Shown: positions 10,365-22,863 of the stretch, piece after piece
How the letters are laid out: every line of letters starts with the position of its first letter
Position numbering within the stretch: position 1 is the first letter of the stretch
Assembly: GCA_949752745.1 (NCBI GenBank)
Contig: OX457027.1
Coordinates: forward strand, 77,307,214 to 77,371,213
Origin: Protula sp. h YS-2021
Taxonomy: Eukaryota; Annelida; Polychaeta; Sabellida; Serpulidae
DNA length: 64,000 bases
Reading direction: 5' to 3'
The notes under the pieces: model-generated
Seen by the model: only the letters and a program-made list of their open reading frames with translations
What the model was told of the DNA's origin: nothing
Databases searched by the model: none
Program-made: the position numbers and the translations under genes

Positions 10365-10625
10365 AAAAGGGACGATCGTAAAAAGGCGGTGGAGATGAAG
10401 ATGTTTGGCAAGCTCACCAGGGAGCGCTACGAGTGGCACCTGGATAGAGTCCTCTGCAAGCGCTTCAACGTGGCCAACCCGTACCCGGAGTCGTCGCTCG
10501 TGGGCGTGCCCGGCTGCACGAGAAGGGGCAGGTCTGACGCGGTGGCCCTGTTTGAGGACGCGGCTGGGAAGGGGCAGGGGACGGCGGCGGCTCAGAGCCC
10601 TCAGGGGTCGTCAAGGTGGACCGAG
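10365..10625 (+). pseudogene. GPATCH1: GPATCH1 A exon e10, copy 1
   Basis: Acceptor TTCAGACAG, donor GTAAGA. Encodes KRDDRKKAVEMKMFGKL, TRERYEWHLDRVLCKRFNV and NPYPESSLVGVPG, close to the KMFGKLTRDTFEWHPDKLLCKRFN region of the family. The exon is open but is 261 nt and exits in phase 0, while e11 reads only when entered in phase 1. Unit B has one extra base near the 3' end that would give phase 1, so a 1-bp deletion in A is likely. Confidence 0.75.
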
Positions 10626-10983
10626 GTAAGAGATGAAATACGGCGCAGTGAAGGCTGGAGGAAAGGGCGAGAAGTTTGCGGGATTCTGATTGTTTTGGGT
10701 TGGGTGAAAGGGTTCTTTGATAATCCTTCATGTCTTAAACTAAGCTCCCCCCCTCCTCCCACCCACCCACACCATCAAAGTATGGCTCACAATATTATAT
10801 AAAAAATAGTGGTAGTAATAAAAATATAACAACAACAACAACAGCATCAACAACAACAACAACAATAATAATAATAAATACATCAACACTTATAAAAATA
10901 AAGAGAAACTTAAAAAAGTTCTTTTGAGCTTAATTCCATAATAGAAATGGTGTGCGTGAATACGGCTATATAATTGGTTACAG
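10626..10983. other. GPATCH1 A intron 10 with (CAA)n/(AAT)n
   Basis: Short intron with a C-rich run (CCCACCCACCCACACC) and an interrupted CAA then AAT microsatellite at 10,828-10,876. No coding signal. Repeated in units 2 and 3, and diverged in unit B. Confidence 0.8.
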
Positions 10984-11135
10984 AAAAGGCAGATATCAAG
11001 CCGTTGGTGCTGTTAGCCAGTGACGAGGGCGGTCTGGAGAGTGTTGGTGCGCCATCTGTGAGCAGCGAGAGAAATTACCAGACAAGCACAACTCGTATTG
11101 ACCTGGCGGAAGAGTCGGAAAGCGTCGCCGTTAAG
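10984..11135 (+). CDS. GPATCH1: GPATCH1 A exon e11, copy 1
   Basis: Acceptor GGTTACAG, donor GTGTGT. Reads EKADIKPLVLLASDEGGLE and a SESVAVK end. This is a poorly conserved acidic/Ser linker; the assignment rests on splice sites, frame and order. Unit B keeps it with a few replacements. Confidence 0.7.
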
Positions 11136-11625
11136 GTGTGTTTGTTTACCCTGGAATACCCAATCTGCTTCCCGCCCTCGTACAGCCCCCCTCCCCTATA
11201 CTGGTAACGATTCCCAGTCTATTATTTTAATAAACACAGTCATTAGTATCTTTTTTTTGTTTTTCATTTTACTTTTTTTTTGGGGCGGGGGTTAGTGGTA
11301 GGTACCGGTACTACCGGATTCCTCGGCTGTGATAACACCACACATTGTATACGGTAATAGAGCGCGAGATAGTATGTGTGAGTTGTGTCTGTGCAGGATC
11401 GGAGTCAAGAGGAAGGGGCCCCAGGAATTTGGAGGTGGTGGTACTGCATCTAGTTCGTTGAATGTTGAAATCGATCAGGGGTCATTCTGATAATGCTAAA
11501 CACATCCATTTCTATCACTTGCTTTTGCTTCTTGGGTCGTGACTGTGATACAAAAATGGCATTTTTAATCAATATGTCTTTATTTGCCATAAAGCGTGAA
11601 CATAAGCATTGGCTACAAAGCTGGA

Positions 11626-12415
11626 GTATGGACAACTCGCCGTAATGCCAATTCGCCATAAACCAAGTCGCCATAATTTCCGAAATGCTTTCAGCTCGCC
11701 ATAGATCTTGCCAGCTGGCCATGCTGTTTAAATCTCCTGTCGCCTTGTGTATATATATATATTGGTTACAACCGAAAAATGGTGTGTAAAATACAAGAAC
11801 TAAACAGAGTGTGCGTGTATAAGGAAATTGTTTACTATCGAAAAGGGGTTTTAAAAAGAAAGAAATAGAACGAAAAACAAATTTATTTATCCAGATTTGT
11901 TGAACTGATTTCAAGACCAAAAATTTACTCCTTTTATACAGGAAAATTAACACTCAGTTGGAATTTCATTTCAAAAATAATTGCAATATCTCCCACCAGC
12001 ACTCCATTGCAATTTCATTTAAAAAATAATTGCAATCTCTCCCGCTTATAGTGGGATTGCAATTTCATTTCAAGAACAATCACAATATCTCCCACTTATA
12101 CTCCAGTGTATTTCCAACTAATTGCTTCCCTATCGGTTTTACTGAATTACTTTCATGTATTTCAATTAAAGGAATTGCGATCCATTGTTGTTAAACTGAA
12201 AATGGTGTGTAAAACTGGTGTGCAAAAAAAAAAAAGAAAAAAATCAAAAACATTCAGTTGAACATGCATAAAAAATGAAAGCATGAAATTAGACTTAAGT
12301 AAAAGAGGACATAGTCACGAAAATGGTTTGTAAAATGTAAGCAAAAAAAAAGTATGGCGAGTTGGTTTCCAAGTCGCCATATGGCGAGTTGGATTTATGG
12401 CGAGATGCCCTGACC
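11626..12415. mobile_element. Inverted-repeat element with CGCCATA word repeats, copy 1
   Basis: Left end reads ACTCGCCGTAATG, ATTCGCCATAAACC and AAGTCGCCATAA. The right end is the inverse (TATGGCGAGTTGG twice, TATGGCGAGAT). The interior has at least six ATTGCAAT words and several GGTGTGTAAAA motifs. It has no coding capacity. It lies in the intron between e11 and e12 and was copied with each 5-kb unit. Unit B lacks most of this intron. Confidence 0.7.
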
Positions 12416-12452
12416 CCTACAAAGCTTTATGCGGAATTGCGAGTGCAGTCGA

Positions 12453-12612
12453 TACCGGTTAATGGCATAGCCAGTTTCCCAAAGTACATTACATATTTAG
12501 CGATTTATGCGATTATCCACAATACTTTATATGAAAAAGAACATAATGGGTTTTACTACAGTATGCATGTAACCGACTTATGCTATGAACCGATTACATT
12601 TTTCACGAAGTG
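12453..12612. mobile_element. Short ACCGGTTAATGGCATA inverted-repeat element
   Basis: Starts ACCGGTTAATGGCATAGCC and ends in the inverse TATGCTATGAACCGATT. Related words (ATGCGTTTATCCGG, TATGCGATT) fill the larger element at 53.15-53.99 kb. Repeated in units 2 and 3. Confidence 0.55.
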
Positions 12613-12654
12613 GCATTAATCACAATAAGTATATAGAAACTTGTTACTTTTCAG

Positions 12655-12859
12655 GAAGAACAGAAAGAGAGGCCACCCATGGACATATTCAAGGCTATAT
12701 TCTCCAATTCTGAGAGTAGCTCGGGAAGCAGTAGTGACGAAGACGAACCCTCGCGACAGCCCACAGCACCGGCTGCCCACTCACAGCCGCACCAAGCTTC
12801 CGGGTCACAAATAACACATGCTCCCGTTTTGGTGACGCAAGAACGTCAAGAATCTACAG
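12655..12859 (+). CDS. GPATCH1: GPATCH1 A exon e12, copy 1
   Basis: Acceptor ACTTTTCAG. Encodes EEQKERPPMDIFKAIFSNS followed by a Ser/Asp/Glu tract (SSSGSSSDEDEPS) and a Pro/Gln/His-rich tail, matching the SMDLFRAIFASSSDEKSSSS region. Phase-0 entry fits e11. Donor GTTTTT is weak and its phase does not fit e13, so the 3' boundary is uncertain. Confidence 0.8.
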
Positions 12860-13414
12860 GTTTTTTATTCTCTATCTACAAATAAATTCTGGCATTGCAT
12901 GAAAGTGATTCTGGAAAAGCACTCGGGGAGGCTACTTCTACAAAAGCTGTATCTTCCAAATCGCGACAAATTCACCTTCTATTAATAACATTCAATTTTT
13001 ATTGTTAGCGTTTAGTCAACAACGTAATAATGTCGTCTCAGTGTGCCCTCACTGCATCTCATCTGAGTGGCTCGGCCGCTGCACCTCACTGTGTCAGCGT
13101 GTCCTCATTGCGCTTCATTTGAATGGCTCGGTCGCTGGACTTCATTGTGTATTTTTTTCCATGAAAGTGCAGTCCTCCACTGTGCGTGGCTCCAAGATAA
13201 TGAGGTAAAAACCTAATGGTCATATTATCTAAAACCATGAATTACGACTTTTGCAGTGGAATTTAGACTGATGGACCCATGACGCTTGTTGGATTGACGT
13301 GATACAAGCGGCCTGCTGGCTTCACCCTCTGCACGATGATAAAATATTCAGTTTTTGCATGACTTGTGCAACCAAAAAACGTAATACGATATGCTGGTTG
13401 GTGTGAATCGCGTG
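12860..13414. other. Decayed e13 and intron, copy 1
   Basis: At 12,896 the text GAAAGTGATTCTGG matches the start of e13 in unit B, but the acceptor reads GCATG instead of GCAGG and the donor-side sequence is replaced. The rest is intron that also forms the 3' flank of the antisense TRIM tail. Contains two short CTCACTGTGTCAGCG-like repeats. Confidence 0.6.
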
Positions 13415-13701
13415 TTAGGGGAGGGAAAATTCCTGATATTCGTTACTATTCAGCGCCACAAACAGCTTGTCGTCGGTCATGACAGTGCACAGAGGGTACT
13501 GTCCCAGTCCATTCAGCTGAAGGCGCGACCATTCTCCTGCAGGGCTCAGTGTCTGTAAGCGATGATTGTTGCAGTCCGTTATCAGGAGCACTCCGTCAGG
13601 ATCTACACCAGAGAGAAAGGGAACCTCACAGCTGGCCATTAGCAGTGCCGTGCCTGCCGTGTGTAGCCACGTGCGTCCCGGCGTGTGTGTACTGTACGAC
13701 T
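13415..13701 (-). pseudogene. Truncated TRIM tail, tandem unit 1
   Basis: Antisense copy of the last part of the TRIM NHL-like propeller (SGVDPDGVLLITDCNNHRL through the stop). It is cut at GTACGACT where the next 5-kb unit begins. A 1-bp difference near 13,620 puts the upstream part out of frame, so only about the last 65 codons match. It has no RING, B-box or start. Confidence 0.9.
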
Positions 13702-13738
13702 TTGATAACAGTCGGCAATGTTCCTCTGTTCCTGACAG

Positions 13739-13905
13739 AAACACTGACGACGCGTTGACGTCACGAGTGTCCGTGGAGGAACAGCGACACGCGAATATGC
13801 CGCTCAATCGCACAGGGGCAGGCGGCTTCAAACCTTTCGCTAAGGACGCCGCCAAACAGCAAAGATACGAAGCCTACCTGGAGCTGAAAAAGAAAGGGGT
13901 GAAAT
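13739..13905 (+). CDS. GPATCH1: GPATCH1 A exon e8, copy 2
   Basis: Identical coding text and splice sites to copy 1, at an offset of 5,011 bp. If the triplication is transcribed, exons e8-e12 could be included repeatedly, but the e10/e11 phase mismatch would break the frame. Confidence 0.85.
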
Positions 13906-14731
13906 GTAAGTGTTGGCGTAGCAACGTGGATTGTTTTACCATCCGTGTGGGGAACACAGAATTTGTAAATCTCTTACAAGATACGGCACTTAACTTTTAT
14001 TCCGCGTCTCATTCAAGGTATAAACCTATCCTTCGTATCCTATATATGAATGAGCAGACAAATGCAACAAAAAAAAAAAGGCAAACAAGAACGAAAACAA
14101 AACAAAAAAAAAAAAATAATAAAAAAAAATAAATAAAAAACTGGGTTTTATAGCTGTATGTGTTAGGCAGAAACAGCTGTCATTTTTTTCTAAATCTGAG
14201 AAATTAAAGCGTTTCACTTTTCACTTCAGCAGACCTACTTAATGTGTTCACATCGTTCTCTCACTGTTGACCCATCCCGTATATAAAAAGAAATCCTTTC
14301 CGAGATTTTAGATGCTGTATCAGCTTATGTTTTTGAGCCTACTATTTAGTAACAGGAGTTTGAAACAACATTTTTTATTTTAAATGGACAAAAAAACTTT
14401 ACACGCGATCATTGCATAAACGATGTTAAAACAAACACTAAGTGATTTTCAAAAAACTGTGACGTCATCGATTGACTATAACATTAAGTGAGTACTGTTA
14501 AAGACCCTCCTCCCCCACCTTCTTAATGCGTATACACTTTACGGGCTATCTCTTACTTGTATCGCATATCGCAAGGTATATTTCAGGCCAGAACCACCAC
14601 GGTTTAGAAGGGACATCTCCGCAAGGACATAGGTCCAATGTTATATTTTAGTTAAATTTCAGAGATCAACAGTTTAAGTATATTTTTTTTTGCTCTTAAT
14701 TCTAAACATGGTCTTTTCCCGCATTATATAG

Positions 14732-14901
14732 ACGAACCGGAAGTGGCGGGAATGACGGAGTGGGAGCGGCAGAAGGAGAGGGAGGACTTCGCTCGGGCGG
14801 CGGCGCTCTACCGCCCCCTGTCCTCCGTCATGGCGTCACGCTTCACCACCGCCAAGTACGGCGATGACGTCAAAAATGCCGACGTGGCCCCTGAAGTAGA
14901 G
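14732..14901 (+). CDS. GPATCH1: GPATCH1 A exon e9, copy 2
   Basis: Same as copy 1 (MTEWERQKEREDFARAA), with acceptor TATATAG and donor GTACTA. Confidence 0.85.
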
Positions 14902-15363
14902 GTACTAAATGGCGGGTATACGTTGTGATGGTGAGGAGGGTGGCTGTTGGGTTCACGGAGGGGGGGGTATCTTAGGGGCGAGTGCGGAACAAAAGATAAA
15001 AAAAGTACTAACATTCATCCCAGGGTTGCAGCATTTATAACGCGCCAAACGACCTTATTGTGGAAATGTAATTAAATTTGAATGGCTTTATCACAAGTGA
15101 TGTTCATTGGTGTTGCAAAATTACACGTATAGAAAATGTGACTTTTTTTTTTAAAAAATCAGTTGCAAACTGACAAAATGTGACTTCGACATAAATAGCT
15201 AACACTGGATGGAGGGAGATAACTCTTTTTGAAGACTGAAAGTTATTTTATTTTGGCGTGTGATGAGAAAATTTGCTAAATTGAACGTGCCGTTGTTCTT
15301 CGTTATCCAAGACTGCTTTGCCTTTCTGAGCGGTAAAGGTAATAATTGTGTGTATTCAGACAG

Positions 15364-15624
15364 AAAAGGGACGATCGTAAAAAGGCGGTGGAGATGAAGA
15401 TGTTTGGCAAGCTCACCAGGGAGCGCTACGAGTGGCACCTGGATAGAGTCCTCTGCAAGCGCTTCAACGTGGCCAACCCGTACCCGGAGTCGTCGCTCGT
15501 GGGCGTGCCCGGCTGCACGAGAAGGGGCAGGTCTGACGCGGTGGCCCTGTTTGAGGACGCGGCTGGGAAGGGGCAGGGGACGGCGGCGGCTCAGAGCCCT
15601 CAGGGGTCGTCAAGGTGGACCGAG
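15364..15624 (+). pseudogene. GPATCH1: GPATCH1 A exon e10, copy 2
   Basis: Same 261-nt exon as copy 1, with the same exit-phase problem relative to e11. The shared defect predates the triplication. Confidence 0.75.
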
Positions 15625-15982
15625 GTAAGAGATGAAATACGGCGCAGTGAAGGCTGGAGGAAAGGGCGAGAAGTTTGCGGGATTCTGATTGTTTTGGGTT
15701 GGGTGAAAGGGTTCTTTGATAATCCTTCATGTCTTAAACTAAGCTCCCCCCCTCCTCCCACCCACCCACACCATCAAAGTATGGCTCACAATATTATATA
15801 AAAAATAGTGGTAGTAATAAAAATATAACAACAACAACAACAGCATCAACAACAACAACAACAATAATAATAATAAATACATCAACACTTATAAAAATAA
15901 AGAGAAACTTAAAAAAGTTCTTTTGAGCTTAATTCCATAATAGAAATGGTGTGCGTGAATACGGCTATATAATTGGTTACAG

Positions 15983-16134
15983 AAAAGGCAGATATCAAGC
16001 CGTTGGTGCTGTTAGCCAGTGACGAGGGCGGTCTGGAGAGTGTTGGTGCGCCATCTGTGAGCAGCGAGAGAAATTACCAGACAAGCACAACTCGTATTGA
16101 CCTGGCGGAAGAGTCGGAAAGCGTCGCCGTTAAG
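15983..16134 (+). CDS. GPATCH1: GPATCH1 A exon e11, copy 2
   Basis: Same acidic linker exon as copy 1, with acceptor GGTTACAG and donor GTGTGT. Confidence 0.7.
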
Positions 16135-16624
16135 GTGTGTTTGTTTACCCTGGAATACCCAATCTGCTTCCCGCCCTCGTACAGCCCCCCTCCCCTATAC
16201 TGGTAACGATTCCCAGTCTATTATTTTAATAAACACAGTCATTAGTATCTTTTTTTTGTTTTTCATTTTACTTTTTTTTTGGGGCGGGGGTTAGTGGTAG
16301 GTACCGGTACTACCGGATTCCTCGGCTGTGATAACACCACACATTGTATACGGTAATAGAGCGCGAGATAGTATGTGTGAGTTGTGTCTGTGCAGGATCG
16401 GAGTCAAGAGGAAGGGGCCCCAGGAATTTGGAGGTGGTGGTACTGCATCTAGTTCGTTGAATGTTGAAATCGATCAGGGGTCATTCTGATAATGCTAAAC
16501 ACATCCATTTCTATCACTTGCTTTTGCTTCTTGGGTCGTGACTGTGATACAAAAATGGCATTTTTAATCAATATGTCTTTATTTGCCATAAAGCGTGAAC
16601 ATAAGCATTGGCTACAAAGCTGGA

Positions 16625-17415
16625 GTATGGACAACTCGCCGTAATGCCAATTCGCCATAAACCAAGTCGCCATAATTTCCGAAATGCTTTCAGCTCGCCA
16701 TAGATCTTGCCAGCTGGCCATGCTGTTTAAATCTCCTGTCGCCTTGTGTATATATATATATTGGTTACAACCGAAAAATGGTGTGTAAAATACAAGAACT
16801 AAACAGAGTGTGCGTGTATAAGGAAATTGTTTACTATCGAAAAGGGGTTTTAAAAAGAAAGAAATAGAACGAAAAACAAATTTATTTATCCAGATTTGTT
16901 GAACTGATTTCAAGACCAAAAATTTACTCCTTTTATACAGGAAAATTAACACTCAGTTGGAATTTCATTTCAAAAATAATTGCAATATCTCCCACCAGCA
17001 CTCCATTGCAATTTCATTTAAAAAATAATTGCAATCTCTCCCGCTTATAGTGGGATTGCAATTTCATTTCAAGAACAATCACAATATCTCCCACTTATAC
17101 TCCAGTGTATTTCCAACTAATTGCTTCCCTATCGGTTTTACTGAATTACTTTCATGTATTTCAATTAAAGGAATTGCGATCCATTGTTGTTAAACTGAAA
17201 ATGGTGTGTAAAACTGGTGTGCAAAAAAAAAAAAAGAAAAAAATCAAAAACATTCAGTTGAACATGCATAAAAAATGAAAGCATGAAATTAGACTTAAGT
17301 AAAAGAGGACATAGTCACGAAAATGGTTTGTAAAATGTAAGCAAAAAAAAAGTATGGCGAGTTGGTTTCCAAGTCGCCATATGGCGAGTTGGATTTATGG
17401 CGAGATGCCCTGACC
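16625..17415. mobile_element. CGCCATA inverted-repeat element, copy 2
   Basis: Carried along in the second 5-kb unit. Differs from copy 1 only by homopolymer length. Confidence 0.7.
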
Positions 17416-17654
17416 CCTACAAAGCTTTATGCGGAATTGCGAGTGCAGTCGATACCGGTTAATGGCATAGCCAGTTTCCCAAAGTACATTACATATTTAG
17501 CGATTTATGCGATTATCCACAATACTTTATATGAAAAAGAACATAATGGGTTTTACTACAGTATGCATGTAACCGACTTATGCTATGAACCGATTACATT
17601 TTTCACGAAGTGGCATTAATCACAATAAGTATATAGAAACTTGTTACTTTTCAG

Positions 17655-17859
17655 GAAGAACAGAAAGAGAGGCCACCCATGGACATATTCAAGGCTATAT
17701 TCTCCAATTCTGAGAGTAGCTCGGGAAGCAGTAGTGACGAAGACGAACCCTCGCGACAGCCCACAGCACCGGCTGCCCACTCACAGCCGCACCAAGCTTC
17801 CGGGTCACAAATAACACATGCTCCCGTTTTGGTGACGCAAGAACGTCAAGAATCTACAG
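17655..17859 (+). CDS. GPATCH1: GPATCH1 A exon e12, copy 2
   Basis: Same as copy 1 (MDIFKAIFSNS and Ser/acidic tract). The following e13 remnant has the same lost acceptor. Confidence 0.8.
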
Positions 17860-18415
17860 GTTTTTTATTCTCTATCTACAAATAAATTCTGGCATTGCAT
17901 GAAAGTGATTCTGGAAAAGCACTCGGGGAGGCTACTTCTACAAAAGCTGTATCTTCCAAATCGCGACAAATTCACCTTCTATTAATAACATTCAATTTTT
18001 ATTGTTAGCGTTTAGTCAACAACGTAATAATGTCGTCTCAGTGTGCCCTCACTGCATCTCATCTGAGTGGCTCGGCCGCTGCACCTCACTGTGTCAGCGT
18101 GTCCTCATTGCGCTTCATTTGAATGGCTCGGTCGCTGGACTTCATTGTGTATTTTTTTTCCATGAAAGTGCAGTCCTCCACTGTGCGTGGCTCCAAGATA
18201 ATGAGGTAAAAACCTAATGGTCATATTATCTAAAACCATGAATTACGACTTTTGCAGTGGAATTTAGACTGATGGACCCATGACGCTTGTTGGATTGACG
18301 TGATACAAGCGGCCTGCTGGCTTCACCCTCTGCACGATGATAAAATATTCAGTTTTTGCATGACTTGTGCAACCAAAAAACGTAATACGATATGCTGGTT
18401 GGTGTGAATCGCGTG

Positions 18416-18702
18416 TTAGGGGAGGGAAAATTCCTGATATTCGTTACTATTCAGCGCCACAAACAGCTTGTCGTCGGTCATGACAGTGCACAGAGGGTAC
18501 TGTCCCAGTCCATTCAGCTGAAGGCGCGACCATTCTCCTGCAGGGCTCAGTGTCTGTAAGCGATGATTGTTGCAGTCCGTTATCAGGAGCACTCCGTCAG
18601 GATCTACACCAGAGAGAAAGGGAACCTCACAGCTGGCCATTAGCAGTGCCGTGCCTGCCGTGTGTAGCCACGTGCGTCCCGGCGTGTGTGTACTGTACGA
18701 CT
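18416..18702 (-). pseudogene. Truncated TRIM tail, tandem unit 2
   Basis: Second copy of the truncated antisense TRIM 3' end, with the same junction and the same 1-bp frame difference as unit 1. Confidence 0.9.
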
Positions 18703-18739
18703 TTGATAACAGTCGGCAATGTTCCTCTGTTCCTGACAG

Positions 18740-18906
18740 AAACACTGACGACGCGTTGACGTCACGAGTGTCCGTGGAGGAACAGCGACACGCGAATATG
18801 CCGCTCAATCGCACAGGGGCAGGCGGCTTCAAACCTTTCGCTAAGGACGCCGCCAAACAGCAAAGATACGAAGCCTACCTGGAGCTGAAAAAGAAAGGGG
18901 TGAAAT
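18740..18906 (+). CDS. GPATCH1: GPATCH1 A exon e8, copy 3
   Basis: Third copy, same coding text and splice sites as copies 1 and 2. Confidence 0.85.
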
Positions 18907-19733
18907 GTAAGTGTTGGCGTAGCAACGTGGATTGTTTTACCATCCGTGTGGGGAACACAGAATTTGTAAATCTCTTACAAGATACGGCACTTAACTTTTA
19001 TTCCGCGTCTCATTCAAGGTATAAACCTATCCTTCGTATCCTATATATGAATGAGCAGACAAATGCAACAAAAAAAAAAAGGCAAACAAGAACGAAAACA
19101 AAACAAAAAAAAAAAAAATAATAAAAAAAAATAAATAAAAAACTGGGTTTTATAGCTGTATGTGTTAGGCAGAAACAGCTGTCATTTTTTTCTAAATCTG
19201 AGAAATTAAAGCGTTTCACTTTTCACTTCAGCAGACCTACTTAATGTGTTCACATCGTTCTCTCACTGTTGACCCATCCCGTATATAAAAAGAAATCCTT
19301 TCCGAGATTTTAGATGCTGTATCAGCTTATGTTTTTGAGCCTACTATTTAGTAACAGGAGTTTGAAACAACATTTTTTATTTTAAATGGACAAAAAAACT
19401 TTACACGCGATCATTGCATAAACGATGTTAAAACAAACACTAAGTGATTTTCAAAAAACTGTGACGTCATCGATTGACTATAACATTAAGTGAGTACTGT
19501 TAAAGACCCTCCTCCCCCACCTTCTTAATGCGTATACACTTTACGGGCTATCTCTTACTTGTATCGCATATCGCAAGGTATATTTCAGGCCAGAACCACC
19601 ACGGTTTAGAAGGGACATCTCCGCAAGGACATAGGTCCAATGTTATATTTTAGTTAAATTTCAGAGATCAACAGTTTAAGTATATTTTTTTTTGCTCTTA
19701 ATTCTAAACATGGTCTTTTCCCGCATTATATAG

Positions 19734-19903
19734 ACGAACCGGAAGTGGCGGGAATGACGGAGTGGGAGCGGCAGAAGGAGAGGGAGGACTTCGCTCGGGC
19801 GGCGGCGCTCTACCGCCCCCTGTCCTCCGTCATGGCGTCACGCTTCACCACCGCCAAGTACGGCGATGACGTCAAAAATGCCGACGTGGCCCCTGAAGTA
19901 GAG
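19734..19903 (+). CDS. GPATCH1: GPATCH1 A exon e9, copy 3
   Basis: Third copy of the MTEWERQKE exon, unchanged. Confidence 0.85.
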
Positions 19904-20368
19904 GTACTAAATGGCGGGTATACGTTGTGATGGTGAGGAGGGTGGCTGTTGGGTTCACGGAGGGGGGGGGGGTATCTTAGGGGCGAGTGCGGAACAAAAG
20001 ATAAAAAAAGTACTAACATTCATCCCAGGGTTGCAGCATTTATAACGCGCCAAACGACCTTATTGTGGAAATGTAATTAAATTTGAATGGCTTTATCACA
20101 AGTGATGTTCATTGGTGTTGCAAAATTACACGTATAGAAAATGTGACTTTTTTTTTTGAAAAATCAGTTGCAAACTGACAAAATGTGACTTCGACATAAA
20201 TAGCTAACACTGGATGGAGGGAGATAACTCTTTTTGAAGACTGAAAGTTATTTTATTTTGGCGTGTGATGAGAAAATTTGCTAAATTGAACGTGCCGTTG
20301 TTCTTCGTTATCCAAGACTGCTTTGCCTTTCTGAGCGGTAAAGGTAATAATTGTGTGCATTCAGACAG

Positions 20369-20629
20369 AAAAGGGACGATCGTAAAAAGGCGGTGGAGAT
20401 GAAGATGTTTGGCAAGCTCACCAGGGAGCGCTACGAGTGGCACCTGGATAGAGTCCTCTGCAAGCGCTTCAACGTGGCCAACCCGTACCCGGAGTCGTCG
20501 CTCGTGGGCGTGCCCGGCTGCACGAGAAGGGGCAGGTCTGACGCGGTGGCCCTGTTTGAGGACGCGGCTGGGAAGGGGCAGGGGACGGCGGCGGCTCAGA
20601 GCCCTCAGGGGTCGTCAAGGTGGACCGAG
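20369..20629 (+). pseudogene. GPATCH1: GPATCH1 A exon e10, copy 3
   Basis: Third copy. A single T-to-C change lies upstream (GTGTGCATTCAG). Same exit-phase mismatch with e11. Confidence 0.75.
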
Positions 20630-20987
20630 GTAAGAGATGAAATACGGCGCAGTGAAGGCTGGAGGAAAGGGCGAGAAGTTTGCGGGATTCTGATTGTTTT
20701 GGGTTGGGTGAAAGGGTTCTTTGATAATCCTTCATGTCTTAAACTAAGCTCCCCCCTCCTCCCACCCACCCACACCATCAAAGTATGGCTCACAATATTA
20801 TATAAAAAATAGTGGTAGTAATAAAAATAATAACAACAACAACAACAGCATCAACAACAACAACAACAATAATAATAATAAATACATCAACACTTATAAA
20901 AATAAAGAGAAACTTAAAAAAGTTCTTTTGAGCTTAATTCCATAATAGAAATGGTGTGTGTGAATACGGCTATATAATTGGTTACAG

Positions 20988-21139
20988 AAAAGGCAGATAT
21001 CAAGCCGTTGGTGCTGTTAGCCAGTGACGAGGGCGGTCTGGAGAGTGTTGGTGCGCCATCTGTGAGCAGCGAGAGAAATTACCAGACAAGCACAACTCGT
21101 ATTGACCTGGCGGAAGAGTCGGAAAGCGTCGCCGTTAAG
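20988..21139 (+). CDS. GPATCH1: GPATCH1 A exon e11, copy 3
   Basis: Third copy of the acidic linker exon, unchanged. Confidence 0.7.
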
Positions 21140-21628
21140 GTGTGTTTGTTTACCCTGGAATACCCAATCTGCTTCCCGCCCTCGTACAGCCCCCCTCCCC
21201 TATACTGGTAACGATTCCCAGTCTATTATTTTAATAAACACAGTCATTAGTATCTTTTTTTTGTTTTTCATTTTACTTTTTTTTTGGGGCGGGGGTTAGT
21301 GGTAGGTACCGGTACTACCGGATTCCTCGGCTGTGATAACACCACACATTGTATACGGTAATAGAGCGCGAGATAGTATGTGTGAGTTGTGTCTGTGCAG
21401 GATCGGAGTCAAGAGGAAGGGGCCCCAGGAATTTGGAGGTGGTGGTACTGCATCTAGTTCGTTGAATGTTGAAATCGATCAGGGGTCATTCTGATAATGC
21501 TAAACACATCCATTTCTATCACTTGCTTTTGCTTCTTGGGTCGTGACTGTGATACAAAAATGGCATTTTTAATCAATATGTCTTTATTTGCCATAAAGCG
21601 TGAACATAAGCATTGGCTTCAAAGCTGG

Positions 21629-22419
21629 AGTATGGACAACTCGCCGTAATGCCAATTCGCCATAAACCAAGTCGCCATAATTTCCGAAATGCTTTCAGCT
21701 CGCCATAGATCTTGCCAGCTGGCCATGCTGTTTAAATCTCCTGTCGCCTTGTGTATATATATATATTGGTTACAACCGAAAAATGGTGTGTAAAATACAA
21801 GAACTAAACAGAGTGTGCGTGTATAAGGAAATTGTTTACTATCGAAAAGGGGTTTTAAAAAGAAAGAAATAGAACGAAAAACAAATTTATTTATCCAGAT
21901 TTGTTGAACTGATTTCAAGACCAAAAATTTACTCCTTTTATACAGGAAAATTAACACTCAGTTGGAATTTCATTTCAAAAATAATTGCAATATCTCCCAC
22001 CAGCACTCCATTGCAATTTCATTTAAAAAATAATTGCAATCTCTCCCGCTTATAGTGGGATTGCAATTTCATTTCAAGAACAATCACAATATCTCCCACT
22101 TATACTCCAGTGTATTTCCAACTAATTGCTTCCCTATCGGTTTTACTGAATTACTTTCATGTATTTCAATTAAAGGAATTGCGATCCATTGTGTTTAAAC
22201 TGAAAATGGTGTGTAAAACTGGTGTGCAAAAAAAAAAAGAAAAAAATCAAAAACATTCAGTTGAACATGCATAAAAAATGAAAGCATGAAATTAGACTTA
22301 AGTAAAAGAGGACATAGTCACGAAAATGGTTTGTAAAATGTAAGCAAAAAAAAAAGTATGGCGAGTTGGTTTCCAAGTCGCCATATGGCGAGTTGGATTT
22401 ATGGCGAGATGCCCTGACC
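21629..22419. mobile_element. CGCCATA inverted-repeat element, copy 3
   Basis: Third copy of the ATTGCAAT/GGTGTGTAAAA-containing element. Differs by a few substitutions and homopolymer lengths. Confidence 0.7.
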
Positions 22420-22658
22420 CCTACAAAGCTTTATGCGGAATTGCGAGTGCAGTCGATACCGGTTAATGGCATAGCCAGTTTCCCAAAGTACATTACATAT
22501 TTAGCGATTTATGCGATTATCCACAATACTTTATATGAAAAAGAACATAATGGGTTTTACTACAGTATGCATGTAACCGACTTATGCTATGAACCGATTA
22601 CATTTTTCACGAAGTGGCATTAATCACAATAAGTATATAGAAACTTGTTACTTTTCAG

Positions 22659-22863
22659 GAAGAACAGAAAGAGAGGCCACCCATGGACATATTCAAGGCT
22701 ATATTCTCCAATTCTGAGAGTAGCTCGGGAAGCAGTAGTGACGAAGACGAACCCTCGCGACAGCCCACAGCACCGGCTGCCCACTCACAGCCGCACCAAG
22801 CTTCCGGGTCACAAATAACACATGCTCCCGTTTTGGTGACGCAAGAACGTCAAGAATCTACAG
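22659..22863 (+). CDS. GPATCH1: GPATCH1 A exon e12, copy 3
   Basis: Third copy of the MDIFKAIF exon. Its intron continues past the antisense TRIM gene to e14 at 33.5 kb. Confidence 0.8.

Noticed and set aside
11450..11953. 167-codon - strand ORF repeated in the 5-kb units
   Set aside because: Lies across an intron and the CGCCATA element. No domain, and shortened in unit 3 by one substitution without other change.
13415..13855. A 146-codon antisense ORF joining GPATCH1 exon e8 (antisense) to a TRIM tail, also at 18,416-18,856
   Set aside because: It spans the duplication junction. The 5' half is antisense of a GPATCH1 exon, and the TRIM part is in frame only after a 1-bp change. No start context or splice logic supports a chimeric gene.
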